From Sphingomonadales bacterium (GTDB lineage Bacteria; Bacteroidota; Bacteroidia; Chitinophagales; Chitinophagaceae): DNA of 32,122 nucleotides. A program made the position numbers and the translations under genes. A model generated the notes under the pieces. The model worked only from the letters and a program-made list of their open reading frames with translations, was not told the origin of the DNA and made no database searches. The DNA lies in contig VHBB01000013.1 of NCBI GenBank assembly GCA_016872155.1, positions 1 through 32,122 of the forward strand, given 5' to 3'. Of the stretch, positions 1 through 7,710 are shown one piece after another (position 1 is the stretch's first letter; every line of letters starts with the position of its first letter).

Positions 1-1711
1 AGAAATCCTTGATCATTTGATTCCACCGCATTTTACCGGTAGCCACTTCGTCGAACTCATTTTCGATCTTGGCCGTAAACCCATAGTCCATTACATCATC
101 GAAGTATTGCAACAAAAAGTCGGTCACCACCAGCCCCAGATCACTGGGAAAAAGCTTTGATTTTTCGGCACCGGTATTTTCTTCTTCGGCAAGCGTACTG
201 ATCTTATCTTTTTTTAGTAGTAGCACACTGTAGGTTCTTCGCGTACCTTCTTTGTCTCTTTTCTCTACATATCCTCTTTTTAAAATGGTAGAGATCGTGG
301 GGGCGTACGTAGAGGGGCGGCCAATGCCCAGTTCCTCTAATTTCTTTACCAGAGAAGCCTCGGTATAGCGGGGTTGCGGGCGGCTAAAGCGCTCAATGGC
401 CTTTAGGGTGTTAAGCGTAACTTTTTGCTTAAGCTTTAGCGGGGGCAGCATGCCTTCGTTTTCTTCTTCTCCGTCCTCCTCATCTCGACCTTCTCTATAC
501 ACTTTTAAGAAACCATCGAATTTTAAAACCTCGCCCGATGCGGTCAGCTCCTCTTGGTTAGAAGAGATCGAGATCTTGACCGTGGTCTTCTCTAACTCGG
601 CATCGGCCATTTGGCAGGCCATGGTCCGTTTCCAGATCAACTCGTAGAGTTTGGCCCATTCGGCTTCTTTTATTGTAGCATTGCTCATGTAGGTCGGTCT
701 AATGGCTTCGTGCGCCTCTTGTGCCGACTCGTTCTTGTTTTTATATTTTCTAAACTGGTGATACTTTTTTCCGTACATACCCTTTACGGTGGCCGTAATA
801 TCGCCCAGGGCTGTGTTGCTCAGGTTTACACTATCGGTACGCATATAAGTAATATATCCGTTCTCGTATAGCTTTTGTGCAATTTGCATGGTGCGCGAAA
901 CACCATAGCCCAATTTTCGGGAGGCCTCTTGTTGTAGGGTAGAGGTCGTAAACGGAGGAGCGGGAGATCGCTTGCCCGGTTTTACCTGAATATCGCTAAC
1001 CGTGTAGCTGGCACCCATACAACTCTTTAAAAAAGCCTCGGCACTTTTTTCGTTATTCTGCTTTTTGCCTTCGGCCATAAAGTTGATCAGACGCCCATCG
1101 GCATCTTTATCCGAAAAAGAGGCTTCTATTTTAAAGTGACTGATCGGTGTAAATGCATTGATCTCTCTTTCTCTTTCGGCGATCAGTCGCACGGCTACAC
1201 TTTGCACGCGGCCTGCACTCAGATTGCCGCGCATACTCATTTTTCGCCACAGCACCGGGCTTAACTCAAAACCTACAATTCGGTCCAAAATTCGGCGGGC
1301 CTGCTGGGCCATCACCAAATTCATATTGACCCGGCGGGGTTTTTTTACGGCCTCTTGAATGGCCGGTTTGGTAATTTCATGAAAGACGATTCGCTTGGTC
1401 TTGCCCGGATCAAGCCCCAACACTTCACAAAGGTGCCAGCTAATGGCCTCTCCCTCTCGGTCCTCATCGGTCGCCAGCCATACTTCTTCTGATTTTTTGG
1501 CCAGGCTTTTTAATTCGCCGACCACTTTTTCTTTGTCGGCAGCAACAATATAGCGGGGTTCAAAATTCTTTTCAAGGTCAATGCCCATCGAGGCTTTTTC
1601 GAGGTCCCGAATATGACCAAAGCAACTTTTGACCTGAAACTCCTTACCCAGGATCTTTTCGATGGTCTTGGCTTTGGCCGGGCTCTCTACGATCAATAAA
1701 TTTTTTGCCAT
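1..1711 (-). CDS. topA: DNA topoisomerase I (type IA), 3' end outside the window
   Basis: Relaxes negatively supercoiled DNA through a transient 5'-phosphotyrosine break. The reverse strand starts MAKNLLIVESPAK, the Toprim N-terminus, followed by FGHIRDLEK, an acidic DEDREGE motif, the AQQARRILDRIVGF stretch, SAGRVQSVAVR and the active-site block GYITYMRTDS, whose Tyr is about residue 289 (codon at 845-847). The last visible part, including GRPSTYAPTI, belongs to the type IA core. 570 codons are present; the missing C-terminus would hold the rest of the core and any C-terminal domains. I chose the ATG at 1711 because MAKNLLIVESPAK is the family start; an in-frame ATG at 1729 would add six residues. 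The gene is divergent from the ferredoxin gene, with a 115-bp intergenic region. Confidence 0.96.
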   Translation of the reverse strand, partial: MAKNLLIVESPAKAKTIEKILGKEFQVKSCFGHIRDLEKASMGIDLEKNFEPRYIVAADKEKVVGELKSLAKKSEEVWLATDEDREGEAISWHLCEVLGLDPGKTKRIVFHEITKPAIQEAVKKPRRVNMNLVMAQQARRILDRIVGFELSPVLWRKMSMRGNLSAGRVQSVAVRLIAEREREINAFTPISHFKIEASFSDKDADGRLINFMAEGKKQNNEKSAEAFLKSCMGASYTVSDIQVKPGKRSPAPPFTTSTLQQEASRKLGYGVSRTMQIAQKLYENGYITYMRTDSVNLSNTALGDITATVKGMYGKKYHQFRKYKNKNESAQEAHEAIRPTYMSNATIKEAEWAKLYELIWKRTMACQMADAELEKTTVKISISSNQEELTASGEVLKFDGFLKVYREGRDEEDGEEENEGMLPPLKLKQKVTLNTLKAIERFSRPQPRYTEASLVKKLEELGIGRPSTYAPTISTILKRGYVEKRDKEGTRRTYSVLLLKKDKISTLAEEENTGAEKSKLFPSDLGLVVTDFLLQYFDDVMDYGFTAKIENEFDEVATGKMRWNQMIKDF

Positions 1712-1810
1712 GCGGTGGGGTAATGACATTAAAAAATCGGACGCAAGTTAGGCAAGAATACCAAAAAATAATTTAAACTGAACAACTTAGTCACTTCTTT
1801 GTTTTAGCAT

Positions 1811-1818
1811 TACATTTG
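1811..1818 (+). promoter_or_regulatory. -7 promoter box of the ferredoxin operon
   Basis: TACATTTG is a perfect match to the Bacteroidota -7 consensus TAnnTTTG. With transcription starting about four bases after the box, only about 5 nt would precede the ATG at 1827. I see no clear -33 TTG at the usual distance. Confidence 0.6.
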
Positions 1819-1826
1819 CAAACCCT

Positions 1827-2162
1827 ATGTATACCATACAGTTCAACTTCGAACAAGCCGGTCAAAAGTCAGTTACGCTCACAGGGGTAAAGGCCGGTCA
1901 GAGTCTACTCGAGATCGCGCTCGACAACAACATTGAGCTGCACCACAATTGCGGTGGGGTCTGTGCCTGCAGCACCTGCCATCTCTATGTAAACAAGGGA
2001 GAGGATTTTTTGGAGCCCATCAGTGATAAAGAAGAGGACTTTATTGATAGGGCGGTCAATCCCCGGTTGAACTCTCGGTTGGGTTGCCAGTGTGCCTTGC
2101 TCGTAGGGTCTGGTCAGATCGAGGTGACCCTGCCTGATCAAAGTCAGTTCTTGGGAGAATAA
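1827..2162 (+). CDS. 2Fe-2S ferredoxin, adrenodoxin/ISC type
   Basis: Small soluble electron carrier of 111 residues, the usual family length. The cluster ligands fit the vertebrate/ISC ferredoxin pattern: C42-x5-C48-x2-C51 in NCGGVCACSTC, with the fourth Cys at C87 in RLGCQC. Two further cysteines, C46 and C89, sit next to ligands. It is the first gene of a tight run and is followed 24 nt later by iscX, a partner seen in classical isc operons, so a role in Fe-S cluster assembly or in reducing Fe-S or radical enzymes is likely. The start ATG directly follows a good -7 box. Confidence 0.93.
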   Translation: MYTIQFNFEQAGQKSVTLTGVKAGQSLLEIALDNNIELHHNCGGVCACSTCHLYVNKGEDFLEPISDKEEDFIDRAVNPRLNSRLGCQCALLVGSGQIEVTLPDQSQFLGE

Positions 2163-2186
2163 TTTTCTATCTTTAAAAAAACATTC

Positions 2187-2426
2187 ATGTCTCATTTTGA
2201 ACCACCCATCGGTTGGAGCGATCACGAGGATATTGCCCTCAAATTGTACGAGCGATTTGGAGACGATTTTACCGAAAGTAAGATCTATCGGATTCGCTTT
2301 ACCGATCTGTTGGAGTGGGTGCTGGCCATTCCCGGCTTTACCGGAAAGAAAGAAGAAAGCACCGAAGGCCACCTCGAAATGATCCAAAGCGCCTGGGTCT
2401 ACGAATGGCGCGACAATCAGAAATAA
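2187..2426 (+). CDS. iscX: IscX-like Fe-S assembly adaptor
   Basis: A 79-residue acidic protein resembling IscX (YfhJ), a small helical protein that binds the cysteine desulfurase IscS and iron and tunes Fe-S assembly. The recognisable block is YRIRFTDLLEWVLAIPGF, corresponding to the family's VRFTDMHQW region, followed by HLEMIQSAWVYEW, corresponding to the C-terminal helix ILEAILLVWLDE. It is slightly longer than the 66-residue Escherichia coli protein because of a longer N-terminus and an inserted GKKEESTEGH-like loop. It follows the ferredoxin gene. A near-consensus -7 box (TATCTTTA, 2168-2175) in the gap could give a second promoter. The cysteine desulfurase and scaffold genes are not in the window. 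Confidence 0.85.
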   Translation: MSHFEPPIGWSDHEDIALKLYERFGDDFTESKIYRIRFTDLLEWVLAIPGFTGKKEESTEGHLEMIQSAWVYEWRDNQK

Positions 2427-2432
2427 GTATTC

Positions 2433-2954
2433 ATGAGCCAGCCTCTTTTATTCGATCGCATTACCACATTTGTATTTGATGTGGATGGCGTTCTTACCGA
2501 TGGCTCCCTGTACTTGATGCCCGATTTTACGCAGGCCCGTCGTATGAACATCAAAGATGGGTTCGCCCTTCAGTTGGCCATTAAAAAAGGATACCGGGTT
2601 TGCGTACTTTCCGGAGGCACATCCGATGAGGTCAAAGAAAGACTGCGCAAATTGGGCATTACAGAAGTGTACATGTCCATCTACAATAAACTCGATAAGT
2701 TATCTGAGCTGCTCATTGAATGGGATATTGCCGCTACAGAAGTGCTGTACATGGGCGATGACCTGCCCGACCTTTACGCCATGCAGGCCTGCGGGCTGGC
2801 CAGTTGTCCGGCCGATGCCGCTCCCGAAATAAAAGCCATTGCTCATTATGTGGCAAGGTCAACGGGTGGCAGCGGTTGTGCCCGAGAGATTATCGAGGCT
2901 GTTTTATCTGCTCGTGGACACTGGGGGCCCGAAGACAATATTGCTTCTCGCTAA
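2433..2954 (+). CDS. kdsC: KdsC-type HAD phosphatase (KDO-8-phosphate phosphatase)
   Basis: Predicted to release phosphate from 3-deoxy-D-manno-octulosonate 8-phosphate in the KDO branch of lipopolysaccharide synthesis. The 173 residues fit the cap-less C0 HAD class. The nucleophile motif is FDVDGVLTDG (D16, D18), motif II is VLSGG, and the metal-binding motif is MGDDLPDL near residue 109. The KdsC-like RSTGGSGCAREIIEAVL tail, which reaches into the neighbouring subunit's active site in tetramers, is present. It starts 6 nt after iscX and ends 12 nt before the prenyltransferase gene, so it is probably co-transcribed. Related phosphatases (NeuA-linked or YrbI-like) share these motifs, so the exact substrate is inferred. 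Confidence 0.88.
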   Translation: MSQPLLFDRITTFVFDVDGVLTDGSLYLMPDFTQARRMNIKDGFALQLAIKKGYRVCVLSGGTSDEVKERLRKLGITEVYMSIYNKLDKLSELLIEWDIAATEVLYMGDDLPDLYAMQACGLASCPADAAPEIKAIAHYVARSTGGSGCAREIIEAVLSARGHWGPEDNIASR

Positions 2955-2966
2955 AATGTAGAGGTC

Positions 2967-3893
2967 ATGCAATTGCTTACTGGTTTTCTACGGCTTATTC
3001 GTTTTCCCAACCTGGTATTTATAGCGCTGGCGCAAGGATTGTTTCAGTTGGCCATCTACGAGCCTATCTATGCAGGTCAGCTGCCCGCCAACGATCGCAT
3101 TCATTTTTGGTGGCTGCTGCTGGCTTCAGTACTTATTGCGGCCGGGGGCTATGTGATCAATGATTATTTTGATGTCAACATCGATGAAGTCAATAAGCCC
3201 GAGGCGCTGGTGGTCGATAGGATCATTGGTCGTCGATGGGCCATGGCCTGGCATTTTATGTTGAGCAGTGCTGGTCTTATCTGCACGGCATTGGCCTTGT
3301 CGTCGGTGCGGCAGGGGTATTTGCTTTTGATCAACCTGGGTTGTATCGTTTTGCTTTGGCTTTATTCGACCCGGTTTAAAAAAAGTTTTTTGATCGGTAA
3401 TTTCCTTATCGCTGTTTTGGTGGCTTGGAGTATTTTGATCGTGTTTGTAGCTAAGACCGATCCGCGGGGTTGGGCCCATGGGGCCGACCCGCAGCAATTG
3501 CGTTTGTATCGCTTTGCCTTACTTTATGGAGCCTTTGCATTTCTGGCCACACTGGCCCGCGAGTTGATAAAGGATGTTGAGGATATGGAGGGTGATCGTC
3601 GCTACGGCTGCACCACACTCCCCATTGTCTGGGGTATTGGTGTGGCGCGGTTTTTTGCCTTGGTGTGGGTGTCGTTATTGCTACTGCTGTTGTTGGGGGT
3701 ACTTCTTTATTTACTTCAGCTAAATTACTGGGCTGCGGTAGCCTATGGGGTTTTGCTCATCTTGCTGCCCATGCTGGATTGGATCAAAAGACTTCGAAAG
3801 GCGACTACGCCCGCCGATTTTGGAAAATTAAGTCGGTATGTAAAGTGGATCTTGCTGGCGGGTATTTTGTCTATGATCTTCTTTTATTTTTAA
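2967..3893 (+). CDS. UbiA-family membrane prenyltransferase
   Basis: Integral membrane enzyme of 308 residues with about eight or nine hydrophobic segments. It transfers a polyprenyl chain from a diphosphate donor to an acceptor. Both Asp-rich motifs are visible: NDYFDVNIDEVNKPE near residue 67, and RELIKDVEDMEGD near residue 196, which bind Mg-diphosphate. In Bacteroidota this subgroup is often annotated as geranylgeranylglycerol-phosphate geranylgeranyltransferase, but the acceptor cannot be read from the sequence. A quinone or heme O role is less likely because no menaquinone or heme genes are nearby. It lies between the kdsC-like gene and maf (3-nt gap), an order I recall from other Bacteroidota. 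Confidence 0.85.
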   Translation: MQLLTGFLRLIRFPNLVFIALAQGLFQLAIYEPIYAGQLPANDRIHFWWLLLASVLIAAGGYVINDYFDVNIDEVNKPEALVVDRIIGRRWAMAWHFMLSSAGLICTALALSSVRQGYLLLINLGCIVLLWLYSTRFKKSFLIGNFLIAVLVAWSILIVFVAKTDPRGWAHGADPQQLRLYRFALLYGAFAFLATLARELIKDVEDMEGDRRYGCTTLPIVWGIGVARFFALVWVSLLLLLLLGVLLYLLQLNYWAAVAYGVLLILLPMLDWIKRLRKATTPADFGKLSRYVKWILLAGILSMIFFYF

Positions 3894-3896
3894 CCT

Positions 3897-4457
3897 ATGC
3901 AAAAAATAATTCTGGCCTCGCAGTCGCCTAGGCGCAAACAATTATTGGAGTGGGCGGCCGTTCCCTTCGACATCAGAGTGCCCGATACCCTAGAGGATTT
4001 TCCGCCCAATACAGCCCTTTGTGATATTCCCGTGCACATTGCCCGACAAAAGGCACTCGCTATACAGCCGCAAGTGCCGGAAACTTCGATCGTACTTGCC
4101 GCCGATACAGTGGTTGTGCTGGGCGAACAAGTAATCGGAAAACCGGTGCATCGCGAAGAGGCCGTTAGTATGCTCTGGGCGCTTTCCGGCCAAGTACATC
4201 GTGTAATAACAGGGGTAGTATTGCGAAAAGGAAACGAAGAAATAAGTTTTTATGATAGTACCGAGGTCGCCTTTCATCCGCTCACCCTGGAGCAGATCGA
4301 ATATTATGTAGACCAGTACAAACCCTACGACAAGGCCGGCGCCTATGCCATTCAGGAGTGGATAGGGGTCGTGGGTATTCGCTACATTAACGGAGATTTT
4401 TACAATGTAATGGGTCTTCCGGTAAGCCGGGTGTTACAAGCATTGCGCGAATGGTAA
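3897..4457 (+). CDS. maf: Maf-like nucleoside triphosphate pyrophosphatase
   Basis: House-cleaning enzyme that hydrolyses non-canonical or pyrimidine NTPs to NMP and PPi. The 186 residues are the usual length. The N-terminal ILASQSPRRKQLL is the phosphate-binding signature, D70 in LAADTVV is the predicted catalytic acid, and DKAGAYAIQEW is the conserved C-terminal motif. The absence of extra domains and the DKAGAYAIQ motif fit the YhdE (dTTP/UTP) branch, but this is not certain. It is the last gene of the ferredoxin run and converges on the OsmC gene with only 3 nt between the stop codons. Confidence 0.92.
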   Translation: MQKIILASQSPRRKQLLEWAAVPFDIRVPDTLEDFPPNTALCDIPVHIARQKALAIQPQVPETSIVLAADTVVVLGEQVIGKPVHREEAVSMLWALSGQVHRVITGVVLRKGNEEISFYDSTEVAFHPLTLEQIEYYVDQYKPYDKAGAYAIQEWIGVVGIRYINGDFYNVMGLPVSRVLQALREW

Positions 4458-4460
4458 TGA

Positions 4461-4874
4461 TCAGGTCCACTGTGCCCAATCGATCTTTAGGGTAATATCG
4501 GGGTGAATACTTTTAATGACCGGACAATGCTCGCCGGTTCTTTTTAACACTTGCTTTGTTTTTTCATCGAGCGACCAAAGATGGTTAGGTAGGGTGGCTC
4601 GAAGTTCTATGGAGCCGACTCTTCGGGGTTCGGCAAGCATGTTCTTTTGCACCGACAGGCTGACCCCCTTTAGGTCAACCTGTAGTTCGCGGGCCTTGAT
4701 ATCCATTACCGTCAGCATGCAAGCTGCCAGCGCCGTAGCCAACAGATCGGTAGGAGAGAAGCGCTCTCCCTTTCCATGGTTATCGACCGGGGCATCGGTC
4801 TCTATAACAGAGCCACTTTGTAGATGCGTGCAAGCGGTGCGTAGCGATCCTTCGTAGACAACACGAGAAGTCAT
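4461..4874 (-). CDS. OsmC/Ohr family thiol peroxidase-like protein
   Basis: Small cytosolic protein expected to reduce organic hydroperoxides using two cysteines. Counting from the ATG at 4874, it has 137 residues, with C52 in ALAACML at the start of the long central helix and C117 in TGEHCPVI, the two redox cysteines of the family. The FSPTDLLATALAAC block is diagnostic. A TTG six bases upstream is also in frame, but MTSRVVYEG is the more usual start. It is divergent from the gene starting near 4924 and convergent with maf. It resembles the generic OsmC/YhfA branch more than Ohr. Confidence 0.9.
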   Translation of the reverse strand: MTSRVVYEGSLRTACTHLQSGSVIETDAPVDNHGKGERFSPTDLLATALAACMLTVMDIKARELQVDLKGVSLSVQKNMLAEPRRVGSIELRATLPNHLWSLDEKTKQVLKRTGEHCPVIKSIHPDITLKIDWAQWT

Positions 4875-4880
4875 ATTCAA

Positions 4881-4887
4881 TAATTTG
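4881..4887 (+). promoter_or_regulatory. Possible -7 box (TAATTTG) of the 4924 gene
   Basis: TAATTTG resembles TAnnTTTG with one spacer base missing. It overlaps the TTG that would otherwise be the first start codon at 4885. This is a reason to favour the downstream TTG at 4924. Confidence 0.35.
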
Positions 4888-4923
4888 TCTAAATTTACGT
4901 TTCAATCATCAAATTCAATTTAC

Positions 4924-5733
4924 TTGAAAGCGGTCTTTCTAATTGCCTTTACTTTTTTGGGTATTTCGCTTTGTACGGCGCAGGTCTTGCGCTCGGGCGA
5001 GACCTCATCCAAAAAAGAACAAAAGCGACAAAAGATCAATGCCCTTATTCGCCAGGCCGAAGAGGGGGTCTTGGTGTACAACAAGCAAACCACCATGGGC
5101 ATTCAGGCTCGCAGCAATGGCTATGGCTTATTTTACGAGATGGGGCGTATGAAATCTCCGCTTCGTACAACTGTATACCGCATCGATTTTACCGAGATCA
5201 AGCATCCCAAAGAGAACAAGTTTCAAAATCTCTCTAATCCCTTTTTATTCTTGAGCAATCCTTACATCTATGGTAAGGTCAATAATTTCTTTCAGCTGAC
5301 CATGGGAGCCGGCCAGCAGCGTATGCTGGGGCAAAAAGGCAATAAGAATGGGGTAGCTGTTTCTGCCGTTTACCAGGGTGGACTTGCCTTGGGTCTTTTA
5401 AAGCCCTATTTTGTGCAAGTAGAAGATCCCGGTTCTGACGATCTGCTCTACATTAAATACTCATCGGCCGATAGTGCGTTGTTTTTAGGTCCTGCTATTC
5501 TTGGTTCCGGTGGATTTTGGCGTGGATGGAACGAATTGTCTCTACAACCGGGTCTGTATGCAAAGGGAGCCCTTCGGTTCGATTATGGAAGATTCAACGA
5601 AGTGGTAAGCGGGATCGAAGTGGGCATTAGTGCAGAAATGTATGCCAAGAAGATCCCGATCATGGCCTTGCAAAATAACAGGCCATTTTTCTTGCAAGCC
5701 CATATTGCATTGCTATTCGGTAAAAGAAAGTAG
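4924..5733 (+). CDS. Conserved exported protein, probable outer-membrane beta-barrel
   Basis: I do not recognise a named family. The protein begins with a signal peptide (Lys, then AVFLIAFTFLGISL, then CTAQ with likely cleavage before Gln), followed by a charged segment (SSKKEQKRQK). The body is rich in Gly, Tyr, Phe and alternating hydrophobic residues, suggesting beta strands in or near the outer membrane. No ATG is available in frame. TTG at 4924 gives a compact signal peptide, while TTG at 4885 would add 13 residues but overlaps a promoter-like TAATTTG. From 4924 the length is 269 residues. It lies 19 nt upstream of lipA, although lipA has its own -7 box. Confidence 0.65.
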   Translation: MKAVFLIAFTFLGISLCTAQVLRSGETSSKKEQKRQKINALIRQAEEGVLVYNKQTTMGIQARSNGYGLFYEMGRMKSPLRTTVYRIDFTEIKHPKENKFQNLSNPFLFLSNPYIYGKVNNFFQLTMGAGQQRMLGQKGNKNGVAVSAVYQGGLALGLLKPYFVQVEDPGSDDLLYIKYSSADSALFLGPAILGSGGFWRGWNELSLQPGLYAKGALRFDYGRFNEVVSGIEVGISAEMYAKKIPIMALQNNRPFFLQAHIALLFGKRK

Positions 5734-5740
5734 GATTCTG

Positions 5741-5748
5741 TAATTTTG
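5741..5748 (+). promoter_or_regulatory. -7 promoter box of lipA
   Basis: TAATTTTG is a perfect TAnnTTTG match ending 4 nt before the lipA ATG. Transcription would start within about 1 nt of the start codon, so this promoter would make a leaderless mRNA. Confidence 0.6.
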
Positions 5749-5752
5749 CGGC

Positions 5753-6685
5753 ATGACCGAGTTGCCTGTTGTTCCCTCCTCTTCTGTTACTGCTTCGTTT
5801 GTAAAAAAACCTGATTGGCTTCGGGTCAAGTTGCCCATTGGCGAAAACTACAAGCACGTTCGTCATCTGGTCGATCATCATAAGCTGCATACCATCTGCG
5901 AAAGCGGTAATTGCCCTAACATGGGAGAGTGCTGGGGTGCGGGTACGGCTACCTTTATGATCTTAGGAAATGTCTGCACCCGTAGTTGTGGCTTCTGTTC
6001 TGTAGCCACTGGTCGTCCTGCACCGGTCGATTGGGACGAGCCACAGCGTGTGGCCGAGGCCATTCAACTAATGAAGGTCAAGCATGCGGTCATTACCTCT
6101 GTCGATCGCGATGAGCTGCCCGATGGCGGATCGACCATCTGGTTCAATACCATCCGTGCCGTTAAAACGCTTAACCCCGATACGACCTTAGAAACACTGA
6201 TTCCCGATTTTAAAGGAAAGAAAGAAGATATTATTCGCGTGGCCGAGGCGCATCCCGAAGTGGTCAGTCACAACATCGAGACCGTCGAAAGGCTTACGCG
6301 CCAGGTAAGGATACAAGCCAAATACTGGCGAAGCATGGAAGTAATTCGCACGTTAAAAGAAAGTGGAATGCGTACCAAAAGCGGTATCATGCTGGGGCTT
6401 GGAGAGCAAAAAGAAGAAGTAGTGCAAACCTTGCAAGATCTTCGCGTTAACGGTTGCGATGTGGTCACGCTGGGGCAATACCTGCAACCCACAAAAAAGC
6501 ATTTGCCCGTACAACGTTTCGTTCATCCCGATGAGTTTGCGGAGTACCGTGAGATCGGCTACCAATTAGGGCTTGATTATGTAGAGAGTGGTCCACTGGT
6601 ACGCTCATCGTATCACAGCGAAAAACATGTTATTTCCGGATACGGCATTGCTGAATGGAAAAAGAACCGTCCGACAGTTTCGTAA
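5753..6685 (+). CDS. lipA: Lipoyl synthase
   Basis: Radical SAM enzyme that inserts two sulfurs into octanoyl-carrier domains to make lipoate for 2-oxoacid dehydrogenases and the glycine cleavage system. The 310 residues fit the family. The auxiliary 4Fe-4S ligands are C49, C54 and C60 ([12 protein letters not shown]). The radical SAM cluster ligands are C75, C79 and C82 (CTRSCGFC). The C-terminal RSSYHSEK supplies the Ser ligand of the auxiliary cluster. All key residues are intact. lipB is not next to it. Its need for Fe-S clusters fits the ferredoxin and iscX genes 3 kb upstream, although they are not co-transcribed. Confidence 0.97.
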   Translation: MTELPVVPSSSVTASFVKKPDWLRVKLPIGENYKHVRHLVDHHKLHTICESGNCPNMGECWGAGTATFMILGNVCTRSCGFCSVATGRPAPVDWDEPQRVAEAIQLMKVKHAVITSVDRDELPDGGSTIWFNTIRAVKTLNPDTTLETLIPDFKGKKEDIIRVAEAHPEVVSHNIETVERLTRQVRIQAKYWRSMEVIRTLKESGMRTKSGIMLGLGEQKEEVVQTLQDLRVNGCDVVTLGQYLQPTKKHLPVQRFVHPDEFAEYREIGYQLGLDYVESGPLVRSSYHSEKHVISGYGIAEWKKNRPTVS

Positions 6686-6715
6686 CCTGTCTTATGCTTT
6701 TTGCTATCTTGTGCT

Positions 6716-7702
6716 ATGCGCCGCATTGCCTTTATCCTTTTTTATTTCGCTTTAATTTTTAAAGCTTCTTCTCAGGTTCGTTGGACCCTGGTCGATTCGC
6801 TCTATCAACCGCTGCCCAGCGGAGTGCATGTGTACCGCACAAACGATCCCATAGAAGGAAAACCGAATATCGCTTATTACGTGAGCGCTAAACTCAAGGA
6901 CCGGTCCTTAGCCTTTTTGGCCGACACCACTTCTAAAAGACGACTGACGCCCAGTGGATTTTATCAAAAAAATCAAGAACCACTCTTGGTCGTCAATACC
7001 TCTTTCTTTTCTTTTACCACCCACCAGAATCTAAATCTGGTCATCAACGAAGGTCAGACCCTGGCTTATCATGTGCATGCCATTGCCGGCAAAGGGGCTG
7101 ATACGCTCACGTGGCGTCATCCGGTAGGAAGTGCCCTTGGTATTTATAAAAATCGCAGGGCCGATGTGGCCTGGCAGTTTACCGATAGTAGTGCCCGCTA
7201 CCCGTTGGCCTTTCAACAACCCGTAAAACCTTTTAAAGATTCGGTGGCAACACACGCTCGAAAATCTTTTTTTGCTGCCATGGCAACACAGCAAGGCGCT
7301 GCACAAACCAGGCCGTTGCCCGCTGCATGGAAGGTGCAAATCGCAGTGGGCGGTGGACCTGTGTTAGTACAAAACGGGCAGATTCGCATTGCCAATAACG
7401 AAGAATTAAAATTTGCGGGAAAGGCCATTGCCGACAAGCATCCCCGTACCGCTATGGGTTATACAGCTAACGGTGAGTTGATCGTATTGGTGGCCGAGGG
7501 ACGTTTTCCCGGCAGGGCAGAGGGACTTACGCTTACGCAAACGGCCCAGCTCTTGCAAGAGATCGGTTGCATCGAAGCGCTCAATCTTGATGGCGGCGGC
7601 AGCAGTTGCATGCTCATCAATGGCAAAGAGACCATCAAACCCTCCGATAAAGAGGGTCAACGTGCCGTGCCCGGGGTCTTTATAATAAAAGCACTACGGT
7701 AG
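6716..7702 (+). CDS. Exported phosphodiester glycosidase domain protein (NAGPA/DUF2233)
   Basis: Predicted secreted hydrolase of 328 residues related to the luminal domain of N-acetylglucosamine-1-phosphodiester alpha-N-acetylglucosaminidase. Bacterial members are linked to polysaccharide or wall phosphodiester bonds, but the substrate is unknown. The N-terminus MRRIAFILFYFALIFKASSQ is a signal peptide. Family marks are NTSFF near residue 98, KHPRTAMGY in the second half and NLDGGGSSCML near the C-terminus. I placed the start at the ATG at 6716; a TTG at 6701 would add five residues but overlaps a TATCTTG sequence that looks like part of the promoter. It converges on the ROK kinase gene with 8 nt between stops. 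Confidence 0.82.
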   Translation: MRRIAFILFYFALIFKASSQVRWTLVDSLYQPLPSGVHVYRTNDPIEGKPNIAYYVSAKLKDRSLAFLADTTSKRRLTPSGFYQKNQEPLLVVNTSFFSFTTHQNLNLVINEGQTLAYHVHAIAGKGADTLTWRHPVGSALGIYKNRRADVAWQFTDSSARYPLAFQQPVKPFKDSVATHARKSFFAAMATQQGAAQTRPLPAAWKVQIAVGGGPVLVQNGQIRIANNEELKFAGKAIADKHPRTAMGYTANGELIVLVAEGRFPGRAEGLTLTQTAQLLQEIGCIEALNLDGGGSSCMLINGKETIKPSDKEGQRAVPGVFIIKALR

Positions 7703-7710
7703 GTAAAAAA

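Noticed and set aside
396-1358. Three plus-strand frames of 66-86 residues at the left edge
   Set aside because: They are shadows of topA, whose motifs are continuous on the minus strand throughout this stretch.
1905-2387. 160-residue minus-strand frame across the ferredoxin and iscX genes
   Set aside because: It lies opposite two clear genes, shows no family features, and its codons mirror the plus-strand genes.
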